47,269 bases of DNA, from positions 1 through 47,269 of the forward strand of contig CALBPI010000054.1 of assembly GCA_937899415.1 (NCBI GenBank), read 5' to 3'. The notes beneath the pieces are model-generated. The model saw only the letters and a list, made by a program, of their open reading frames with translations. It was not told the origin of the DNA and made no database searches. Each line of letters starts with the position of its first letter. The stretch's first letter is position 1. Source of the stretch: an uncultured Gammaproteobacteria bacterium (GTDB lineage Bacteria; Pseudomonadota; Gammaproteobacteria; Steroidobacterales; Woeseiaceae). Of the stretch, positions 15,636 through 24,135 are shown piece after piece. A program made the translations under genes and the position numbers.

Positions 15636-16829
15636 CTACCCTATGCTCGCGGCTTCGCGCAGGCTTTCAATCATCGACTGCCTGAGTATGTAGGCACGTC
15701 TGGCGTCTGGGTCCTCGCTGGCGGCTTTCATACGGGCAAACCGTCTGGCGTGGCCCTCTTCTGCACCATGCTCGAGCAATTCCTTGTTCTGCATGGTCTG
15801 GTGCTGGATGAATGAGTTGGTTACCGAGCGTCGTTGCCGGTCGTATTGCTCGAATGAAGGTTCATCGTGCCCGCTTTCGAGGCAGCTCAGTATCCTGTCC
15901 TTGAGATTCCAGACATCGTGAATACCGCTGTTCATGCCGAATCCACCGATGGGGTTATTCAAGTGCGCCGCATCGCCGGCCAGAAATACACGCCCATGGT
16001 TGAATTGGTTCACCACCCGCTGATGCACTCGGTAGATGGTCCGGTGCTCGGTGGCAACGTCGGGATTGCCGATGAGCCGCGAGAAAATGCCATCTCGGGT
16101 CGCGTCCGACAGCAGCTCCTTGTCATCGGTATTTTCGTCGGCGGGTACGAGGACGCGCCAGACGCTGGGTGCGCGCAGCAGGACCAGCCACTCGTTGGGA
16201 TCAGCGACGTAGTTGACCCAGCACAGACCGTCGATGTAGTCGCGAAGGTCCAGCTTCGTCGACACACAGAGGAACTTCTCCGGGTAGGTAAATCCGTCGA
16301 ACTCGGCGCCGAGCCATTTGCGGATGATCGAGTTCCCGCCGTCGCAGGCGATCAGGTAGCGCGCGCGGATCTTCTCTATTTCGTAGGGCGTCTCGAATGC
16401 TGCCGTAACGCCATCATCGTCTTGTTCAAATGCAATCACGCGATGCCGGTAGCGCACCTCAGCATCGGGATGCGATTCGAGTGCGTCGGCCAGCATCCCT
16501 GCCATGACGTGTTGCTCGCACTGAATCCGATAGGGAAACCGGGTCACGTCGGCGAGCTCACTCATATCAAATGCAACGGTCTCGCCCGTCTCACGCTCTC
16601 TGAAATGAAACACGGGCGCCTTGAGCCCGTATTCGATGATGTCCCCGGCGACGCCAAGGTCGTCGAGCATCTCGATCGTGGGCGGATGAAACGTCGATGC
16701 ACGAAGGTCCTGCGCACAACTGTCACCGGCTTCGCAGAGCACAACGTCTGCCCCGCGACGTGCCAGCGCGTACGCAGCAACAGTCCCGACCGGACCGGCT
16801 CCGACAACAATGACATCCGCAGTTCGCAT
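15636..16829 (-). CDS. FAD-dependent aromatic-ring monooxygenase (PheA/MhpA-type)
   Basis: 397-residue class A flavoprotein monooxygenase, expected to hydroxylate an aromatic or related substrate with NAD(P)H and O2. Motifs in order: GxGxxG at the N-terminus (VVGAGPVGTVAAYALARRG), an Arg-containing segment (RASTFHPPTIEMLDDLG), the DG-type motif (YLIACDGGNSIIRKWLG) and the GD motif (VFLAGDAAHLNNPIGGFGMN). The size matches MhpA/UbiH-like enzymes without the extra C-terminal thioredoxin-like domain of phenol hydroxylases. AAGGGA precedes the ATG by 8-9 nt. It is the first gene of the minus-strand series and is divergent from the aldehyde dehydrogenase gene. Confidence 0.9.
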   Translation of the reverse strand: MRTADVIVVGAGPVGTVAAYALARRGADVVLCEAGDSCAQDLRASTFHPPTIEMLDDLGVAGDIIEYGLKAPVFHFRERETGETVAFDMSELADVTRFPYRIQCEQHVMAGMLADALESHPDAEVRYRHRVIAFEQDDDGVTAAFETPYEIEKIRARYLIACDGGNSIIRKWLGAEFDGFTYPEKFLCVSTKLDLRDYIDGLCWVNYVADPNEWLVLLRAPSVWRVLVPADENTDDKELLSDATRDGIFSRLIGNPDVATEHRTIYRVHQRVVNQFNHGRVFLAGDAAHLNNPIGGFGMNSGIHDVWNLKDRILSCLESGHDEPSFEQYDRQRRSVTNSFIQHQTMQNKELLEHGAEEGHARRFARMKAASEDPDARRAYILRQSMIESLREAASIG

Positions 16830-16926
16830 TCATACGTTCCCTTTCGAAGGAACGACGAGTGTAGCGAGCGAGCCGGCATCGCCTTATCCAATTTTGCGAA
16901 GCCACAAATCCACAAATTGAATGGTC

Positions 16927-16957
16927 TGTGACGGTTACTCGAATAGTCTTGGTCACA
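16927..16957. promoter_or_regulatory. Nested palindrome in the divergent promoter region
   Basis: Outer arms TGTGAC and GTCACA and inner arms ACT and AGT share the same centre (16942). The element lies 35 bp before the aldehyde dehydrogenase start and about 100 bp before the monooxygenase start, a usual place for an operator controlling both. The binding protein is unknown; the LysR protein encoded at 20035 is one candidate. The spacing of the outer arms is too wide for a normal CRP site. Confidence 0.4.
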
Positions 16958-16991
16958 TCCCATTTGGCGCCACGCGCCTCAGGACACGCCC

Positions 16992-18521
16992 ATGAAAACG
17001 CCGCTCCGCGTCGCAGACATTGCCCGACGTCACCAACTTAACCTCCCCGACTCCGTACCCGCGTTCATTGACGGAAGAGCGCATGAAAGCGCATCGGCAC
17101 CGTTGACGCGCGACTGCCCTGCGACTGAGGAATCCCTGTACAGCGTGCAGGAATCGGAACCCGAGCTTGTCGCGAAAGCGGTTTCAGCGGCCCGTGATGT
17201 GGCAGACAACGGTGCTTGGCCGCACATGGCGCACAACGATCGGAAGCGTGTGCTTCGCCGCATCATCGACGTCATTGAGACGCACAGCGATGAACTGGCG
17301 GCCATCCAGGCCCTGGAGGTCGGTCTGCCGCTCAGCGGCGTAAAATTTATGCACATGCCAAGAACGATGGAGAACTTCGACTTCTTCATCGAAGTCGCGG
17401 GCACCCTCGGCGGACACAGTTACACGCAGACCGGGCGCTACCAAACCGTCGTCACAAGAGAGGCCGCGGGCGTAGTCGGGCTCATCTCTCCCTGGAACGC
17501 CCCGCTTGTACTCACCTCGATGAAGCTGGCCGCCTCATTGGCTCTCGGCAATGCTTGCGTCATCAAAGCGTCCGAGCACAGTCCCTATTCCGTCTACCGG
17601 TTTGTGGAACTGCTGCATGAGGCGGATCTGCCTTCGGGGCTCATCAATCTCATCAATGGCCGTGGACCGATCACGGGCAGCGCCCTTGTCGCGGACCCCG
17701 GTGTCGATGTGATTGGGTTTGTCGGAGGCACGGCCACGGGCGCCGCCGTCATGTCGCAGGCCGCGACGACCGTCAAGAAGGTCGGACTGGAACTTGGCGG
17801 CAAGTCCGCCAATCTCGTGATGGCGTCAGCGGATCTCGATCAGGCCGTCGACGGTTCGCTGCTCGCGATTCTCGCGGGCAACGGCGAGCAATGCCTTGCG
17901 GGTTCGCGAATTCTGGTGCAGGAGTCGATTGCCGACGCATTTATCGCGCAGTTCACCAAACGTCTGGCCAACATTCGCATTGGTGATCCATTTGCCGACG
18001 ACACAGAACTCGGACCCATGGCGTTTCGGTCACACTATGAAAAGGTGCGCTCCTATGTCGACATTGCAACTTCCGACGGTGCCACACTGCTCACGGGCGG
18101 CCGCGCAGTAGCCGATGCGCCCGCGGGCTACTGGCTCGAACCCACGGCGTTCGAAACGAGAGACAACGCGATTCGCGCATGCCAGGAAGAGATCTTTGGG
18201 CCATTCGTCACCATCCAGCGGGTGCCGGATGCCGACGCCGCGGTCGAGATCGCCAATGATTCACCGTATGGTCTCGTCGCCTATCTGTGGTCTAACGACC
18301 TGCCAGAAGTCACGCGTGTGTCGGCGGCACTCAAGGCCGGAACCGTGTGGGTCAACACGCCGCTGACGCGCGACTTGCGAGCGCCTTTCGGTGGGTTCAA
18401 GCAGTCGGGCGTCGGGCGCGACGGCCTGCACGCCTCCGTCGAGCTTTTGACAGAAGAAAAGGCCGTGATGTACCCAACAGGGCCTCTTCCTCTGCCCAAG
18501 CTGGGGTTGCCGAGCGCCTGA
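16992..18521 (+). CDS. NAD(P)-dependent aldehyde dehydrogenase
   Basis: 509-residue member of the ALDH superfamily, oxidising an aldehyde to the acid (or CoA-free carboxylate) with NAD(P). Recognisable parts are ISPWNAPLVLTSMKLA (cofactor fold), VGFVGGTATGAAV, the general-base Glu in LELGGKSANLV (near residue 267), the nucleophile Cys in GNGEQCLAGSR (near 301) and EEIFGPF. The C-terminus LPLPKLG recalls 2-hydroxymuconate/HpaE-type semialdehyde dehydrogenases, but that is weak evidence for a substrate. It is divergent from the monooxygenase operon and converges with a small gene 7 bp downstream. It probably handles an aldehyde produced by the cluster. Confidence 0.92.
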   Translation: MKTPLRVADIARRHQLNLPDSVPAFIDGRAHESASAPLTRDCPATEESLYSVQESEPELVAKAVSAARDVADNGAWPHMAHNDRKRVLRRIIDVIETHSDELAAIQALEVGLPLSGVKFMHMPRTMENFDFFIEVAGTLGGHSYTQTGRYQTVVTREAAGVVGLISPWNAPLVLTSMKLAASLALGNACVIKASEHSPYSVYRFVELLHEADLPSGLINLINGRGPITGSALVADPGVDVIGFVGGTATGAAVMSQAATTVKKVGLELGGKSANLVMASADLDQAVDGSLLAILAGNGEQCLAGSRILVQESIADAFIAQFTKRLANIRIGDPFADDTELGPMAFRSHYEKVRSYVDIATSDGATLLTGGRAVADAPAGYWLEPTAFETRDNAIRACQEEIFGPFVTIQRVPDADAAVEIANDSPYGLVAYLWSNDLPEVTRVSAALKAGTVWVNTPLTRDLRAPFGGFKQSGVGRDGLHASVELLTEEKAVMYPTGPLPLPKLGLPSA

Positions 18522-18528
18522 TGCGCCC

Positions 18529-18804
18529 CTATCGGAGCTTTTCGACCAATGCGTTGATCAGTGCATTTCGCTCAGCGGCGCGGCGCGCAGACTCATCTCC
18601 GCTCGGCTGAAACGCTTCGACTTGCGAGCGGCTCATAACCCCACCCGCTTCCAGCAACACTTCGTGAGTGGCCAACCGTTCCCGAAGGACACTGACTTCC
18701 ATTGCGAGATGCAATACGACCGCCACGAGCTGATCGGGTGACAGCGCATCCAATTGCTGCGGACGCGCAAGCCGCTCCGGCTGTGCGTCATTGGCCGTCT
18801 TCAT
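18529..18804 (-). CDS. Small helical protein paired with a methyltransferase (copy 2)
   Basis: 91-residue, mostly helical protein of unknown family. The core LAMEVSVLRERLATHEVLL followed by a Gly pair matches the 78-residue protein at 10587-10823. The N-terminal 28 residues are Pro/Gln-rich and extra relative to that copy, and the C-terminus is Arg/Ala/Glu-rich. Its ATG at 18804 overlaps the methyltransferase stop (ATGA), a classic coupling arrangement; a longer open frame upstream lies inside the methyltransferase gene. The constant pairing with a methyltransferase suggests a shared complex or regulation. Confidence 0.82.
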   Translation of the reverse strand: MKTANDAQPERLARPQQLDALSPDQLVAVVLHLAMEVSVLRERLATHEVLLEAGGVMSRSQVEAFQPSGDESARRAAERNALINALVEKLR

Positions 18805-19931
18805 GGCGCAGCGCTCGCGCCGAATACGAGCATATCGCCTTGTCCGAGTGGGTCGTAATCGGCGAATCGCTGATCTTTCGAAAAACCCGCACGGGCCATC
18901 TCGGAATCGATATCGAGCTTGGCAAACCCGTCCCAATACGGCTCGCCATTATTGACGACTTGCCAGTGGTTGGTCTGCTGCTTGGTGAGGCTCGTGCGAT
19001 GGGCCTGATACGGCACATCGACATGCAACATCACACCGCCGGGCGCCAGCAGTCGCCGCGCCTCGGCAAGGATATCGGGCAGGATGTCATCACCGGTTTC
19101 GTGAAACAGAATGTTTGAGACAATCAGATCAAAGCTCGCGTCTTCGAAACCAGTTTGGCGTGCATCCGTCTGTCGAAAGTGTATGGGAAGCCCCTGGTCC
19201 TCGGCCCAAACGTGGCCGAAACGCAAGAACGGTGCTGACAGATCCACACCCCACACTTCTGCATCCGGAAACGTTCGTGCATAGGCCACGGTTTCCGTGC
19301 CGGGTCCGCAGCCCAGATCGAGAACCCGTTTAGGGGCGAGCTCGGGAAACCGGCGCTGGAGTGCAGCGATGATGTAGAACCCCATGCCGGGCTCGCCGGC
19401 GGCAGCGCCCGTCGAAAGCCCTTTGGCGGCGCGGTAAAGCTCAACCGTGCCGAAGTAGCGCAGCCCGGTCAGCAGACCGTGCGTATCTTCCTCGCCAAAG
19501 TAGCCACCAGGCTGCCGGTGAATCTCAACGGACCGAATCGGTTCGGGCAGCTTCAGTTCATCATCCAGCTCGAGACTTCCGAGACGGGAACCGTCTGACA
19601 GCGCCGCATACCGCCGCTCGAGTTCGGGCAGCAAACGCCGGCACGTTTCGTCCACGGTGTCCCACATGAGGTTTTGGGACTCATACACCGCGGCGCCCCA
19701 GAGCTGGTAGAGGTGGGACTCGGAGAACAGGGCATCGACTTCGTCGCGCGTTGCTGGCGCGCGGCCGTGCGCGTCACGAAACTGAGGGTCGATTCGATGC
19801 TCAAACTCGGCCGCGAGTTGCTGCTCGAGCGGACCATTCAGAAAGCCCTTGAGCGCACCCACGAACTGTTGCCGCGCCGCTTCATCGTGAGTGGGACGGT
19901 ACAGGTCTGCAAACTGCGGTGAATCGCTCAT
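18801..19931 (-). CDS. SAM-dependent class I methyltransferase with N-terminal helical extension (copy 2)
   Basis: 376-residue methyltransferase. The N-terminal part of about 195 residues contains EIHRQPGGYFGEED near residue 140. It is followed by motif I VLDLGCGPGTETVAYA (about 202), VWGVDLS, FDLIVSNILFHE, LAPGGVMLHVDV and a late GEPYW near residue 330. It is paralogous to the protein at 10843-11865, sharing the HRxxGG segment and GEPYW site as well as the fold. The acceptor substrate is not evident. The gene is divergent from the LysR gene 103 bp away, which suggests that regulator controls it. The stop overlaps the start of the small partner gene. Confidence 0.85.
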   Translation of the reverse strand: MSDSPQFADLYRPTHDEAARQQFVGALKGFLNGPLEQQLAAEFEHRIDPQFRDAHGRAPATRDEVDALFSESHLYQLWGAAVYESQNLMWDTVDETCRRLLPELERRYAALSDGSRLGSLELDDELKLPEPIRSVEIHRQPGGYFGEEDTHGLLTGLRYFGTVELYRAAKGLSTGAAAGEPGMGFYIIAALQRRFPELAPKRVLDLGCGPGTETVAYARTFPDAEVWGVDLSAPFLRFGHVWAEDQGLPIHFRQTDARQTGFEDASFDLIVSNILFHETGDDILPDILAEARRLLAPGGVMLHVDVPYQAHRTSLTKQQTNHWQVVNNGEPYWDGFAKLDIDSEMARAGFSKDQRFADYDPLGQGDMLVFGASAAP

Positions 19932-19986
19932 TCCGGCACTCCTCGTTTGGCAGGCGGTCCAGTCTATCGTGACTGAAGCACTAGGC

Positions 19987-19992
19987 TATAAT
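19987..19992 (+). promoter_or_regulatory. Probable -10 box of the LysR gene
   Basis: A perfect TATAAT lies 43 bp before the LysR ATG. No good TTGACA-like hexamer is present at 16-18 bp upstream, so activation or autoregulation is possible. Confidence 0.4.
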
Positions 19993-20034
19993 CACATCGC
20001 GAATTGAGATATCCACGAGCGCGATACGTTTCAA

Positions 20035-20925
20035 ATGGACCTTCGACAACTACGATACCTGTTGGTCGTCGCGGAGTCAGGAAGCCTGACTCAGGCATCC
20101 GAACGCATCCCGATTGCGCAGTCCGCGTTAAGCCGACATATCCGTCTTTTGGAGGACGAGCTGGGCGTCAAGCTCCTGATTCGCACCGGGCGCGGTGTTG
20201 AGCTCACCGAACAGGGCGACTTTTTTGTGGGGCGCGTACGCTCGGTTCTCGAGCAACTCGAGGATGCTCGTCGCGGGCTCATCGCCTGGAACGACAATCC
20301 CGCAGGTCTCGTGCGCATCGGCATGCCACCAACCACCACGCTGGTCATGGCAGCTGACATTCTCGAACGACTGAAGCACCGCTACCCCGACATTAGCGTG
20401 CGACTTAGCGAAGGTCTGAGCGCGACGCTCGCAGAATGGCTGGGCAATGATCGCCTTGATCTCGCCGTGGTATTTGATCATTCGGGGAAATCGCCCTTGC
20501 GCGCGGAGCCTATAGCTCGAGAGACTCTGTGTTTCGCGGTGCCTTGTGGCGCAACCTGCCCCGACCCGGTCACCATTGAAGACATGGCGAGCCACCGGCT
20601 CATCGCACCGTTTAGAAAGCAAGGCATTCGTAATCGCATGGCGGCCGCATTCGAGCAGGCCGGATTCGAATTTCGGGCGGCCTACGAACTCGATTCGCTG
20701 CCAGCGATCAAGGCGCTGGTTCGCTCAGGTGCGGGCGCTGCGATTCTGTCGCGCTCCTCGATCAAGAAAGACGTCGTCGCTGGGCGGCTGGAGTCGCGAC
20801 GCATCGATGCGCCTAATTTGATGTTCGATGTTCATGTCGTGATGTCTCGCACCGCCGAACACAGCCGCGCAGCCCAGGCGGCGGGCGAGGTGATTCGTGA
20901 AGTGAGCGCTGAGCACTTCGCATAG
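20035..20925 (+). CDS. LysR-family transcriptional regulator
   Basis: 296 residues, normal for the family. The N-terminal winged helix-turn-helix is complete (MDLRQLRYLLVVAESGSLTQ, then SALSRHIRLLEDELGVKLL). The linker helix and a periplasmic-binding-protein-like effector domain follow (GLVRIGMPPTTTLVMAADIL, LDLAVVFDHS). LysR proteins usually control a divergently oriented gene and respond to a pathway metabolite; here the divergent gene is methyltransferase copy 2. The regulator probably serves at least that module and perhaps the whole cluster from 9179 onward. The ribosome binding site is weak. Confidence 0.92.
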   Translation: MDLRQLRYLLVVAESGSLTQASERIPIAQSALSRHIRLLEDELGVKLLIRTGRGVELTEQGDFFVGRVRSVLEQLEDARRGLIAWNDNPAGLVRIGMPPTTTLVMAADILERLKHRYPDISVRLSEGLSATLAEWLGNDRLDLAVVFDHSGKSPLRAEPIARETLCFAVPCGATCPDPVTIEDMASHRLIAPFRKQGIRNRMAAAFEQAGFEFRAAYELDSLPAIKALVRSGAGAAILSRSSIKKDVVAGRLESRRIDAPNLMFDVHVVMSRTAEHSRAAQAAGEVIREVSAEHFA

Positions 20926-21013
20926 CCAGCCTTTAATGGGTGCATCTCGAATCCCGGTTATGGGCGTCTGCCGGGCAGTAATGAACCCGTGAAGTTGACG
21001 AACCGCCAGACAC

Positions 21014-21994
21014 TCAATAGTCATCATAGAGCGCGTCGCGGTACTGCTCGCAGACGAGTTCAACGTAGTCTCGCCCGGATAGATCCGACGGGGGGCCAAA
21101 CGACAGCGGCGGCAGGCCCGCGGCTTCGCGTTCTTCAAGATAGGCGTCCGCGATTCGCGCTGCGATCTCTTGCGTCGCCTTTGGCTCGGGCATCCGAAAG
21201 ACAGACGTAAGACCCGTATTCAACTCCGGCGCGATGTACCAAACTGCGGCAGAATAAATCCGCTCGGGGAACATGTTGATGCGACGACTCTTGCTCAAGG
21301 ACTCAAACGACTCCTGGCTGATCCAGCCCAGGCTCACGGCGTCCTCACCGAGTTCCCAGTCGATTTGACCGACCATACTCAAGGCCATGAGCCGGCCCGC
21401 CAGCGCCGCGCGATGGAAGCGTTCACGCGCTTCAAGCGCCATAGCCACACGCTCTGGTTCGGTGACCCCACCCTTGCGCCCCGCTGCGCGCGCGAAGCGA
21501 TCAAAGGCGGGGGTACTCACCGTGGCTTTGGAGGGCGTCAGCGTCAGAACGGCGTTTCCGGGGTCTAGGCCCAGGGCCTCGAGCTGCAGACGCCGACCCA
21601 GAACAACCATCGCAGCGGTATCGCCCTGCGCGATCAGATCGCGCAGGCCGGAAGCATCAATGCCGTCATACGACTGCATTGCTTTGCCCAGCACCGTGAT
21701 CGACTGCGTGGTCGTGATCTGTCGCTGAACGTCGTCGCGCCGCAGTAATTGTTCTGGTGTCAGACAATCGCTCGATTCGTCCTCCGTGGGTGTCGACATC
21801 TCCCGTGCTGCGGCTGTGGTGCCCAACTTTGTCGGGGCCGTGTCATCGACTATCGGATCTGCGGCGTTGTCGGCAATCGATGTGGCATCGCTGCCGGGCT
21901 TACGGCCATTGCTGACAACTAAGGCGATACCCACGAGGAGCAGTGCGACCACAACGGCATAGCGAAATTTGCTGACCGAAGCGTGTTCAGGCAT
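21014..21994 (-). CDS. Membrane-anchored protein of unknown function
   Basis: 326 residues. A short cytoplasmic N-terminus and one transmembrane helix (about residues 10-28, YAVVVALLLVGIALVVS) are followed by a Ser/Thr/Asp-rich linker and a mainly helical periplasmic domain. Segments such as DTAAMVVLGRRLQLEALGL and FHRAALAGRLMALSMVG recall Sel1/TPR-like helical repeats, but the match is not strong enough to name. The ATG overlaps the end of the acetyltransferase gene by 8 bp, so the two are translationally coupled. Confidence 0.68.
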   Translation of the reverse strand: MPEHASVSKFRYAVVVALLLVGIALVVSNGRKPGSDATSIADNAADPIVDDTAPTKLGTTAAAREMSTPTEDESSDCLTPEQLLRRDDVQRQITTTQSITVLGKAMQSYDGIDASGLRDLIAQGDTAAMVVLGRRLQLEALGLDPGNAVLTLTPSKATVSTPAFDRFARAAGRKGGVTEPERVAMALEARERFHRAALAGRLMALSMVGQIDWELGEDAVSLGWISQESFESLSKSRRINMFPERIYSAAVWYIAPELNTGLTSVFRMPEPKATQEIAARIADAYLEEREAAGLPPLSFGPPSDLSGRDYVELVCEQYRDALYDDY

Positions 21995-22523
21995 CGGTTT
22001 GATTGTCCCGAACCATACGCACCATCCCCGCAGCCTCGGGATTCACTTTGGGGTGCTCAAGCACCGTGTGCGCCACAGTTTGAAACCCGAGCCGTTCGTA
22101 GAACCCAACCGCTCCGTTTTTCGCCATGCTCTCGAGCCAAATGACGTCGCAGTCCGCCGCGAAGGCCATCACGGCGTTCATCACGCGTCGCCCAACACCG
22201 CGCCCGTGCGAGGACTGGGCGAGATAGATCCGATGCAGGTACACATAGCGCGAGTCAGGCGCGCTCTCGGATGGGCGCTTGTCCGCCACGATTCGGACGA
22301 AGCCGGCTGGCTCATTATCGCAATCCACACGGAACAGCGACGCGCCCGATTCGGAATGCTCGGCCTCAAGCGCCTCGACTGAAAACGTCTCTTCGACGTA
22401 AGCCACGCCACCGTCTCGCCAGAGCGCTGCGTAAGCGCGCGGATACTCCACCCGCATGAACGCCTCGAGCCAGCGCAAATCATCGCAACTCATGGGTACG
22501 AGTTTTATGGCGTTCTCAGGCAT
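21987..22523 (-). CDS. GNAT-family N-acetyltransferase
   Basis: 178-residue acetyl-CoA-dependent acetyltransferase. The core is clear: a substrate-side strand GFVRIVADKRP, then YLHRIYLAQSSHGRGVGRRV with the Q/R-x-x-G-x-G/A acetyl-CoA pyrophosphate loop. After it come WLESMAKNGAVGFYERLGFQ, typical of motif B, and a short C-terminal strand. The acceptor, a small molecule or a protein N-terminus, is not predictable. It is first of a two-gene operon with the membrane-anchored protein. Confidence 0.88.
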   Translation of the reverse strand: MPENAIKLVPMSCDDLRWLEAFMRVEYPRAYAALWRDGGVAYVEETFSVEALEAEHSESGASLFRVDCDNEPAGFVRIVADKRPSESAPDSRYVYLHRIYLAQSSHGRGVGRRVMNAVMAFAADCDVIWLESMAKNGAVGFYERLGFQTVAHTVLEHPKVNPEAAGMVRMVRDNQTDA

Positions 22524-22828
22524 GCACTAAGCCTAGGTGTTGCTACGTGCGACGCCAAGCCAACACGCGGAATGCGTTCGCAGGGAATTCCCCGAGTATT
22601 GCGGCCACACATTGGCAGCCTCCGCCGGACACTGCTAACAGTCTGTTTTGCTTGCAACTTCTTAAGTGAAATAGCGGAACCCGTTCACGTGACTTTCAGT
22701 CTCACTGTGCTATAGCTGACTCAAATCATTTCCCAACCTGCCGCTGCAGAGGGCAGGTCACCAAGACACTGCTCCGGGGGGCGGAGCTCAGAGGAGGCGC
22801 GTTAGCGCAGCACAGCGAGGTCAAAAAG
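22524..22828. other. Intergenic region without a recognisable gene
   Basis: About 305 bp between divergent genes. It contains a short inverted repeat CCTGCC...GGCAGG (22738-22758) and presumably the promoters of both flanking operons. No convincing -35/-10 pair, RNA gene or known operator was found. Confidence 0.5.
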
Positions 22829-23458
22829 ATGGTCGATTCCCAGGGCCGCGAACAGGTCGTGCCCGTGCACAACCTCCGTGATTTCTTCCGCACATCGGTG
22901 GACGACGCCGCTGAGCGACAAGGGGTGGCGATCGAGCCTCAAACCACGCAGTACGTGGTCAACCTCCTCACGCTCTACTCGCGCTCCGAAGCGCTCTACG
23001 ACCACGACGGTGAATGCTACGGCCTGCGCCCGCTCGCGCTCATGCTCGCCGACGCCGCACAGGCCGAGTCGACCGAAGCGCGCAGTCAACACCTGCAGCG
23101 CATCGGCGACGTGGCGCTGTTCATCTCCGGGTTCTTTATCGACAGCCTCGCCGAGCGCGCCGTCGACGTTGACTACTACATCCACATGGGCGGCAACGCT
23201 TATGGCTCGCTGTCGGACGAACTGCGCGGCACCTTCCGCGGCAACGCGTTTTCCGAAATCTACCGCGAGCTGGCCGCCAAGTTTGGCCAAGTCGTGGACG
23301 TGCTGAATGACGTCCGCGATGGGGGCAACACGACACCTGGCGACGTGCAGCGGCTCTACGAGGTCTGGCGCAAGACGGGTAGCCAACGCGCGAAGACGCA
23401 GCTCGAATCGCTGGGCATCACACCGATGGTCGGGGGGCCTGGCCCGAGACGGCACTGA
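22829..23458 (+). CDS. Conserved-looking soluble protein of unknown function
   Basis: 209 residues, no signal peptide and no transmembrane segment. It opens VPVHNLRDFFRTSVDDAAER and contains YVVNLLTLYSRSEALYDHDG, then a hydrophobic helical core (IGDVALFISGFFIDSLAERA) and YYIHMGGNAYGSLSDELRG. It ends in a basic tail. I do not recognise the family, but the sequence looks well constrained rather than random. The stop and the next start share one A (TGATG), so the two genes are translationally coupled and probably act together. Confidence 0.75.
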   Translation: MVDSQGREQVVPVHNLRDFFRTSVDDAAERQGVAIEPQTTQYVVNLLTLYSRSEALYDHDGECYGLRPLALMLADAAQAESTEARSQHLQRIGDVALFISGFFIDSLAERAVDVDYYIHMGGNAYGSLSDELRGTFRGNAFSEIYRELAAKFGQVVDVLNDVRDGGNTTPGDVQRLYEVWRKTGSQRAKTQLESLGITPMVGGPGPRRH

Positions 23459-24105
23459 TGCTCGCCGAGCTTCAGCAGCAGCACTGCGACACTTACGGTG
23501 TCGCCGGCTACCCGGATGTGCGCGACTACCTGATCACCAGTGCCGCCGTCGCAGAGGCGGTCGCTCGTGAGTCGTTGCTGGCGGGCACCCATGAGACGCT
23601 GCTGCTTGCCCAGGATGACGACGGGCTCGCGCTGTCGCTGTTTCTCGACGCGGCATTGCTCGAGCGTCTCGAGGCGACGGACCCGCTGGGCACCCTCAAA
23701 CCGCGCGCACTGGCTGATTTCTGGCAAGTCGTCGAGGGCATCAGTCACTTCAACACGGTGGTGCACCGGGCGCACCACGACCGGCGCGTGAGCCTGCTTG
23801 AACTCGAATTGCAGGCCGAGGTCGATAAGTTCGTGGCGAGCCTGCAGCGTGCGCTGGCGCAGGGCGATACAGCACTGGCGCGCAATATCCACGGCTGGTT
23901 GTTCGGTGCAGTCAGCTTCCACAAAGACCTCGATGGCGACGCGCTGGACCGCTACCGGGCCGCCAATGATTTCGCGGGGCGCTTTTGTGCACGGCTCGCC
24001 GATGCGATGATCCGGGATGTCGACGACGCGCAGGCGGAGCTCCGACGCTTTTTTCGTCTGCCCGCGGCCGACAAGATCAGCCACATCAATACGCGCTGCA
24101 TGTAG
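23458..24105 (+). CDS. Soluble protein of unknown function, coupled to the preceding gene
   Basis: 215 residues. Predicted alpha/beta N-terminal part (RDYLITSAAVAEAVARESL, ETLLLAQDDDGLALSLFLD) and a helical C-terminal part (RALADFWQVVEGISHFNTVV, VDKFVASLQRALAQGD). The middle contains a conserved-looking SHFNTVVHRAHHDRR with several His residues, which could be a metal or active site; this is inference. No family name can be given. Its start overlaps the previous stop, and the exported-protein gene follows 30 bp later. Confidence 0.75.
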   Translation: MLAELQQQHCDTYGVAGYPDVRDYLITSAAVAEAVARESLLAGTHETLLLAQDDDGLALSLFLDAALLERLEATDPLGTLKPRALADFWQVVEGISHFNTVVHRAHHDRRVSLLELELQAEVDKFVASLQRALAQGDTALARNIHGWLFGAVSFHKDLDGDALDRYRAANDFAGRFCARLADAMIRDVDDAQAELRRFFRLPAADKISHINTRCM

Positions 24106-24135
24106 CGGCGCGCCTGCGCTGCAGAAGGGGACATC

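Noticed and set aside
15867-16931. 354-codon open frame on the plus strand
   Set aside because: It is antisense to the FAD monooxygenase, whose motifs are all intact; no ribosome binding site and no domain.
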